64,000 nucleotides of DNA from Rossellomorea orangium (GTDB lineage Bacteria; Bacillota; Bacilli; Bacillales; Bacillaceae_B). Shown here piece by piece: positions 59,724 to 64,000 of the stretch; position 1 is the stretch's first letter; each line of letters begins with the position of its first letter. A program made the position numbers and the translations under genes. The DNA lies in the NCBI RefSeq assembly GCF_019334305.1, contig NZ_JAHWGH010000014.1, forward strand, positions 620,001 to 684,000. Direction: 5' to 3'. The notes below the pieces were generated by a model. The model was given only the letters and a program-made list of their open reading frames with translations. It had not been told where the DNA came from and searched no databases.

Positions 59724-60371
59724 ATGTATACTATGAGGGTTGTACTGCTTGTGCTTGTACTATTGCCCATTTCTGCATGTTCTGCTGGAATTAGTTCAAA
59801 TTCTACAGGAGATGATAAGGCAACTACTCAAACAGCAGAGAAGCAGGAAAAACCAACAACTCAGATGGCCAGTACCACAACCTCCCCTTCTCCATATGCA
59901 GATACCATCATTATGGATGAAAGAAGCGGAATCGTTCCCGCTACGATCGACATCCCTGCCATTGGTGTTTCTACATCCATCGAAGCCGTTGGCTTGAAGG
60001 AAAACGGAGAAATGGCTGTAACGGAAAGCTTTGAAACGACTGCCTGGTATCAGGGCGGATACAAGCCGGGTGAACCAGGTAATGCCGTCATCGGTGGTCA
60101 TGTGGACAGCCGGAACGGTCCAGCGGTTTTTTATAAGTTGAATAAGCTTTCAAAGGGCGATGAAATCACCATCAAAAATAAAGATGGCGAAAAGAGGACC
60201 TTTGTTGTCATAGACAAGAAAGAATATCCATGGGACGATGCTCCCCTGAAATCAATTTTTGGATATTCCGCGGCAAGCTCCCTTAACCTTATCACCTGTA
60301 CAGGTGACTTTGACCATTCTGCAAGGAATTACAGCAAGCGGCTTGTCGTCTACACCGAATTGAAATCCTGA
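59724..60371 (+). CDS. Class F-type sortase with lipoprotein signal
   Basis: The 215-aa product has a sortase domain with catalytic H126 (VIGGHVDS), C192 (NLITCTGDFD) and R206 (YSKRLVVY), and the class D/F-like beta-barrel start ATIDIPAIGVSTSIEAVGL. The N-terminus ends LPISAC at C19, a lipobox, so it is probably a lipid-anchored sortase with a Ser/Thr/Gln linker (20-60). It lies just downstream of a MPNTG substrate and is its likely partner, cutting between Thr and Gly and linking the protein to the wall. AGGAG lies about 12 nt before ATG 59724. Confidence 0.92.
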   Translation: MYTMRVVLLVLVLLPISACSAGISSNSTGDDKATTQTAEKQEKPTTQMASTTTSPSPYADTIIMDERSGIVPATIDIPAIGVSTSIEAVGLKENGEMAVTESFETTAWYQGGYKPGEPGNAVIGGHVDSRNGPAVFYKLNKLSKGDEITIKNKDGEKRTFVVIDKKEYPWDDAPLKSIFGYSAASSLNLITCTGDFDHSARNYSKRLVVYTELKS

Positions 60372-60373
60372 TG

Positions 60374-60407
60374 AAAACAGCACGGAATCCCTCCGATGCT
60401 GTTTTTT
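60374..60407 (+). terminator. Terminator of the sortase operon
   Basis: AACAGCA-CGGA and TCCG-ATGCTGTT pair with a small internal bulge, followed by seven T. Confidence 0.85.
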
Positions 60408-60459
60408 TATGGATATTTTTAGAAGGAATAGAAATCCTAACAGTAAGGAAGGTGATACC

Positions 60460-60687
60460 ATGAACGAGGAGCAGTTGGAAGATCTGTTCGGCTTCTATGG
60501 ATATGAGGATTTATACAAGAGATTCAAGACTCCCCTTTATGTGACCGGCATCATGGACGATGCCGACGCCGAATTACTCGAGGATTTCTTTGAGAATTTC
60601 AAGTTCGATTGTACTGTTTTGTTCGACGAGTTCAGGTTCTGGTTCCAATATTACGAAGTTTCGAAGCGTCCGCCTTTTACATTATAG
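60460..60687 (+). CDS. Small acidic protein, 75 aa
   Basis: This hydrophilic, aromatic- and acid-rich protein begins MNEEQLEDLFGFYGYEDLY. It has no signal, helix anchor or recognised domain. ATG 60460 has GGAAGGTG 5 nt upstream; the longer frame overlaps the preceding terminator. It is outside the predicted sortase operon. Confidence 0.7.
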   Translation: MNEEQLEDLFGFYGYEDLYKRFKTPLYVTGIMDDADAELLEDFFENFKFDCTVLFDEFRFWFQYYEVSKRPPFTL

Positions 60688-60692
60688 TCCTC

Positions 60693-60734
60693 AAAAAAAG
60701 CTGTTCTCTGCACATTCACAGAAAACAGCTTTTC
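60693..60734. terminator. Bidirectional terminator
   Basis: AAGCTGTT (60698 onward) pairs with AACAGCTT across a longer loop with inner TCTGTG/CACAGA pairing; A and T runs flank it between convergent genes. Confidence 0.85.
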
Positions 60735-60735
60735 T

Positions 60736-61815
60736 TCAATATGGTTTCTCCTGATAGAAGTAATTGGTCGAATTCCACGTATTCTCGTATTCTTTATGAA
60801 AGATATGGGTCGTCGCCGGCGAAACAGGCGGGATCAACCACGTCCAGTCCCCGGTTACATCACGGTCAGCTTGTTTTTCATTTTCTTCAAACAGGCGGAA
60901 CTGCTGAGCAGCCGTATGATGATCGACAATGCTTACACCATCTTCTTTAAAAGAATGAAGCACGGCGATATTCAATTCGATCAGTGCCTTATCCTTCCAT
61001 AATGTAGCCGCTCTTGATGTATCAAGTCCCATGCAGCTTGCGACTTTCGGGATCAAATTGTAGCGGTTCTCATCGGCAAGATTCCGTGCACCGATTTCCG
61101 TTTCCATATACCAGCCGTTAAACGGGGCAGCCTTGTAAGAGATCCCGCCGATTTTCAACTCCATGTCAGAAATGATCGGGACGCCGTACCACTTCAATCC
61201 GAGATCCCGAAACCAGTCGAATTCAGGGTGACGGAGAGGTACTTCCAGTGTAAGATGGGGCTCAATGTTACTCATTCGCGGGGGCTCGTCCCCGATTTGC
61301 ACGACGAAAGGCAGAACATCGAAGTCAGTCCCTTGCCCTTTCCATCCAAGCTCCAGGCATTTATTCGTAAACTCGATGGAATGGGGATCCCCTCTGTAGT
61401 GACCATCATCCTCATAACCCGCATACCGGATCAATTGGTGATTCCATAAACGGATGTCAGGCTTATTGGGATGGGACGGTCTGAATACCGTGATCGTCGG
61501 GCGGATTCTTCCACCGTTGGACGCAAATTCCAAGTGGCGCTCTAACGCCTGGAACACCTCATCCTCGGTTGCAGCTTCCCTTTCGTCAAATACGTTCAAC
61601 GAATTCCAGAACAATCGGCCGATGCAGCGATTGCTGTTCCTCCAGGCCATTTTGGCGCCAAGGACAAGCTCTTCGTTTGTATGGGTATAAGTTCCTTCTG
61701 TAGCAATTTCATTTTCTATTTGTTGTAATCGAAACGCGATGTCTGCTTCGCTTTTATTCAGTTCCATAAACACTTGTTCAATGAAGGCTTTCGCCTCATC
61801 CATAATCGGTGTCAA
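60736..61815 (-). CDS. nos: Bacterial nitric oxide synthase oxygenase
   Basis: The 359-aa product matches bNOS along its length. C64 in [14 protein letters not shown] is the axial haem ligand, and E240 in [14 protein letters not shown] binds L-arginine. The [16 protein letters not shown] and [12 protein letters not shown] segments form the pterin/haem pocket. It lacks a reductase domain, as in other Bacillus, and relies on cellular flavodoxin/reductases to make NO. The start is probably TTG 61815 with GGGA about 10 nt upstream; ATG 61803 is an alternative. Hmp and NsrR in this window handle the product. Confidence 0.96.
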   Translation of the reverse strand: MTPIMDEAKAFIEQVFMELNKSEADIAFRLQQIENEIATEGTYTHTNEELVLGAKMAWRNSNRCIGRLFWNSLNVFDEREAATEDEVFQALERHLEFASNGGRIRPTITVFRPSHPNKPDIRLWNHQLIRYAGYEDDGHYRGDPHSIEFTNKCLELGWKGQGTDFDVLPFVVQIGDEPPRMSNIEPHLTLEVPLRHPEFDWFRDLGLKWYGVPIISDMELKIGGISYKAAPFNGWYMETEIGARNLADENRYNLIPKVASCMGLDTSRAATLWKDKALIELNIAVLHSFKEDGVSIVDHHTAAQQFRLFEENEKQADRDVTGDWTWLIPPVSPATTHIFHKEYENTWNSTNYFYQEKPY

Positions 61816-61917
61816 TATAATCGCTTCCCTACTATCTTATTCAGCGCATACTGTACCTTCAAGTATACCATTTTTCCCATACCTTTTTCCTTGGTACATT
61901 TGAACAACCCTTGAATT

Positions 61918-62433
61918 CTAGAGATTCACGGCTTTCTCATAGCATCGGTATTCCTGATGTCCTTCAGGTTTAGAGGTGAAATAAACAGAGCCCCTATACT
62001 CATATCCCATTTTTTCATAGAGAGTGTTGGCTCCTGTGTTTCTGTAGTATGCATCCAGCCGGATACTTCTGTAGCCTTTTTCCCCGGCAAGTTCCTCACA
62101 TTTTTCCATGAACGTCTTGCCAAGGCCCTTCCCCTGTTGAAGGGGATCGAGAAACAGGGCGTGAATCACCCATTCGTCATCAAGCTGCCAATCTATTTCC
62201 GACCATTCAGGGGATTGCCATTCATTCAGAGTGGCGGATCCTGCCACCTCTTCGTCCACCATGAGCACATAGAGGTTCCCGTTATCCATCACTTCTTCAA
62301 AGTACTCCCTGCTTGGATACTCATCGTTCCATTGAAGAAGGCCTTTCTCATCCAGATCCTTTTTGCACCTGATATAAACGTCCATTATGGTGTCGAGCTG
62401 TTCACGGGCTGCCTTGATTAAGTGTATATTCAT
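61918..62433 (-). CDS. GNAT-family N-acetyltransferase, 171 aa
   Basis: The acetyl-CoA-binding segment LFLDPLQQGKGLGKTFMEKCEELAGEKGYRSIRLDAYYRNTGA and the closing LYEKMGYEYRGSV are typical of GNAT enzymes. The substrate is not evident. GGAG lies 6-7 nt before the ATG. It stands alone. Confidence 0.9.
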   Translation of the reverse strand: MNIHLIKAAREQLDTIMDVYIRCKKDLDEKGLLQWNDEYPSREYFEEVMDNGNLYVLMVDEEVAGSATLNEWQSPEWSEIDWQLDDEWVIHALFLDPLQQGKGLGKTFMEKCEELAGEKGYRSIRLDAYYRNTGANTLYEKMGYEYRGSVYFTSKPEGHQEYRCYEKAVNL

Positions 62434-62512
62434 CGTTTATCTCCTGCTCATCCATTGATTTTTATGTATCCATTATAGTCTTTGTCCTGAGCAGGGTCGT
62501 TATGCGGACGGA

Positions 62513-63484
62513 TCAAATTCCCTTCCCCTTGCAGGCAACCCTTTCCCCAGCTGAAATCCCCGATAAATAAGCGCTCTCAAAGCGCGTCCTCCCTGCTTCG
62601 TCATCTTCACGGAGAAACGCATCCCCACAGATGATGATCCTTTTACTTGTCCCGACTTCGACAAACGGGCTGCGCATCACCGTCTCTGCTTCAGCATATC
62701 TCCAACGCTTCAACTCTGCTGTTGCAATCTCACTTCCCTCTGCAAGATAATGTTCTGCCACCCTTTGGATTTCAGTCAGTATTCCGTCGTCCTCGAGCGT
62801 TTCATTCTTCTTCGCCCACTCCCCCGTCATATATACACTGACAGTGACCGACTGGGAAATACCTTTCTTATGGTGATCCACCACCCTCTCAACCCCTTCA
62901 GGCAGATTCTCATCCGTATGTCCCGGTGAGGGGATGCTGCTTAATCCATTGAATGTGAACATACCAACAAAGCAAGGGGCAAATGAAATAGTGGAAACCA
63001 GTGGTTCAGTCATCCCCGGCAACAGCAATAATGCCTGGGGTACGGGAGCCGTTACGATACAATGATTCGTGAGGATTTTTTCTCCGCTTTCCAGTTCTAT
63101 TTCAAGAGGTACGTCCCTCCCGTCGCGAATGGCAGATACCTTCGTGTTCAGTTTGACGGGGATGGTTTCGGCCAGTTGTTTGGCAAGGGCATTCATACCG
63201 CCCGTGGATGTGTATCGGGGATAGGGGTTTCCAAACCATCGCTTCACCCACCCTTCCTCGAGCCATTTATCTACATTCTGTTGGAGCTCTCCGGAGCGGA
63301 CGGTGAAGAACTGGGCTCCGTGGTCGGCCTTTCCTTCTCCTATTCGCCTTGTGGCTAGCCTCCCTCCGACGCTTCTGCTCTTCTCTACTATGAGGATATC
63401 TTCTACCCCTTTTTCGAACAGTGCCCTCGCCGCCATGATTCCCGACAGGCCCCCTCCGATAATGATCACTTCTTTGGTTGTCAT
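62513..63484 (-). CDS. Renalase-like NAD(P)/FAD-dependent amine oxidase-fold protein
   Basis: The 323-aa product has an N-terminal FAD motif (IIGGGLSGIMAARALFE, about 8-24), the adjacent VGGRLATRRI and DHGAQFFTVRS segments of the renalase/amine-oxidase group, and a C-terminal FAD contact (IICGDAFLREDDEAGRTRFESAYLSG). Bacterial renalases oxidise isomeric dihydro-NAD(P); whether this protein does so is inferred. AGAGG lies 10 nt before the ATG. Confidence 0.88.
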   Translation of the reverse strand: MTTKEVIIIGGGLSGIMAARALFEKGVEDILIVEKSRSVGGRLATRRIGEGKADHGAQFFTVRSGELQQNVDKWLEEGWVKRWFGNPYPRYTSTGGMNALAKQLAETIPVKLNTKVSAIRDGRDVPLEIELESGEKILTNHCIVTAPVPQALLLLPGMTEPLVSTISFAPCFVGMFTFNGLSSIPSPGHTDENLPEGVERVVDHHKKGISQSVTVSVYMTGEWAKKNETLEDDGILTEIQRVAEHYLAEGSEIATAELKRWRYAEAETVMRSPFVEVGTSKRIIICGDAFLREDDEAGRTRFESAYLSGISAGERVACKGKGI

Positions 63485-63538
63485 GTATTCTCATCCTCTC
63501 TTTGCTTTCATTATACGAATTTCATCTGGAAAAATGGA

Positions 63539-63570
63539 AGGGAGATGACTCCTGTCGTCATCTCCCTTTC
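63539..63570 (-). terminator. Probable terminator of the ABC-F gene
   Basis: GGGAGATGAC and GTCATCTCCC form a 10-bp stem just after the ABC-F stop; the T-run (CCATTTTT on the minus strand) is a few bases away. Confidence 0.7.
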
Positions 63571-63571
63571 A

Positions 63572-64000
63572 TTACGCCAAAAATTCTTCTAAATCTTGAT
63601 ACATCCGGTTTCGTTCCTGTTCTTTCAGTTCTTTTTCCATGTACAACTCTTGAAGGACGTCCAGATCTTCCACGGAGAGAAGCCTCTCATCGATGGAGAA
63701 GATTTCCTCTTCCACCCGTTCAAGATCCGCTTCAATTTCTTCCATCTTTCGGGAAGGTTTCGGTTTCTCCCGGACCGCTTTAGGCTCCGCTCCCTTGACT
63801 ACTTTCACCTCAGGCTCTTCAGGTGCTATTTCAGGAAGCTTCTCTTTCGCCCAGCTGTACGGGCCGTCAAAGTAGTAAAGCTTCTTCCTATGAATCCAAT
63901 ACGTTTTATGAAACAGCTTATTTAAAAAGTAACGGTCATGGGATACGGCGAGGATCGTGCCCTTGAAATCTTCCAGTGCGTCCTCAAGCACCTCTCTCGA
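63572..64000 (-). CDS. ABC-F family ATPase, C-terminal part (5' end outside window)
   Basis: The frame is open to the window edge. It begins within the second ATPase domain: SREVLEDALEDFKGTILAVSHDRYFLNKL holds the post-Walker-B region and the switch histidine. A charged linker (EPEVKVVKGAEPKAVREKPKPSRK) and a C-terminal coiled coil (ADLERVEEEIFSIDERL) of the YdiF/Uup type follow. ABC-F proteins act on ribosomes, resolving stalls or protecting against antibiotics. The subfamily cannot be fixed from this part; YdiF-like is most likely. Confidence 0.88.
   Translation of the reverse strand, partial: SREVLEDALEDFKGTILAVSHDRYFLNKLFHKTYWIHRKKLYYFDGPYSWAKEKLPEIAPEEPEVKVVKGAEPKAVREKPKPSRKMEEIEADLERVEEEIFSIDERLLSVEDLDVLQELYMEKELKEQERNRMYQDLEEFLA

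Overview
The window reads as chromosome of a Bacillaceae bacterium of moderate GC content, probably a Bacillus or Rossellomorea relative. Support comes from a bacterial NO synthase, MreBH, H+-type MotAB, the yfkH/I/J/K/M neighbourhood, T-box leaders, a guanine riboswitch, strong GGAGG ribosome-binding sites, and SigB-, SigD- and NsrR-type sites. The species assignment is an inference. I saw no prophage, IS transposase, CRISPR array, rRNA or tRNA gene.

Layout, 0-9.5 kb: the end of a pyruvate oxidase, a YerD-type FMN glutamate-synthase-domain protein, a LacI regulator with the large secreted GH16 glucanase it probably represses, an unknown membrane protein and a GNAT acetyltransferase. 9.5-15.7 kb: small membrane proteins, an archaeal-type proS under a proline T-box, a lipoprotein/hypothetical pair, and an MFS exporter under a second T-box. 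15.8-20 kb: a CstA-family transporter with its LytST-type two-component system. 20-29.5 kb: yfkH/I/J, yfkK and yfkM, an orphan lysine/ornithine N-hydroxylase, a methyltransferase-FAD monooxygenase pair and a soluble four-PAS sensor kinase. 29.5-37.7 kb: pseudouridine catabolism (psuK-psuG), an alanine/glycine symporter, motAB, a chemoreceptor and small proteins. 37.7-42.4 kb: the divergent hmp/nsrR nitric-oxide defence locus, a small haem-copper-oxidase-like protein, an M29 aminopeptidase, a phased five-copy repeat and a glycine-rich repeat protein. 42.5-51.4 kb: an MFS transporter, two large secreted repeat proteins of unknown function, a sodium:solute symporter, a riboswitch-controlled nucleoside transporter and a YkhA thioesterase. 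51.4-64 kb: a composite repeat element, a BMP-family binding lipoprotein next to a chemoreceptor, mreBH, an ECF sigma/anti-sigma pair, a second composite element, a cell-wall-anchored His-rich protein with its own class F sortase, nos, and an ABC-F fragment at the edge.

The most interesting system is at 56.1-60.4 kb. An ECF sigma factor and RskA-type anti-sigma factor precede a sortase substrate (MPNTG motif, two tandem four-histidine helical domains) and a lipoprotein-type sortase. The sigma operon and the substrate gene share two identical 8-bp boxes (GTGATCCA and CGTTAGCT) at exactly the same 15-bp spacing. This predicts one autoregulated regulon that builds a metal- or haem-binding surface protein.

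Other points of note are the pair of low-complexity secreted proteins at 43.9-46.8 kb, two T-box-controlled genes (an alternative ProRS and an exporter) 3 kb apart, and IR-flanked non-coding elements that carry the same inner hairpin.
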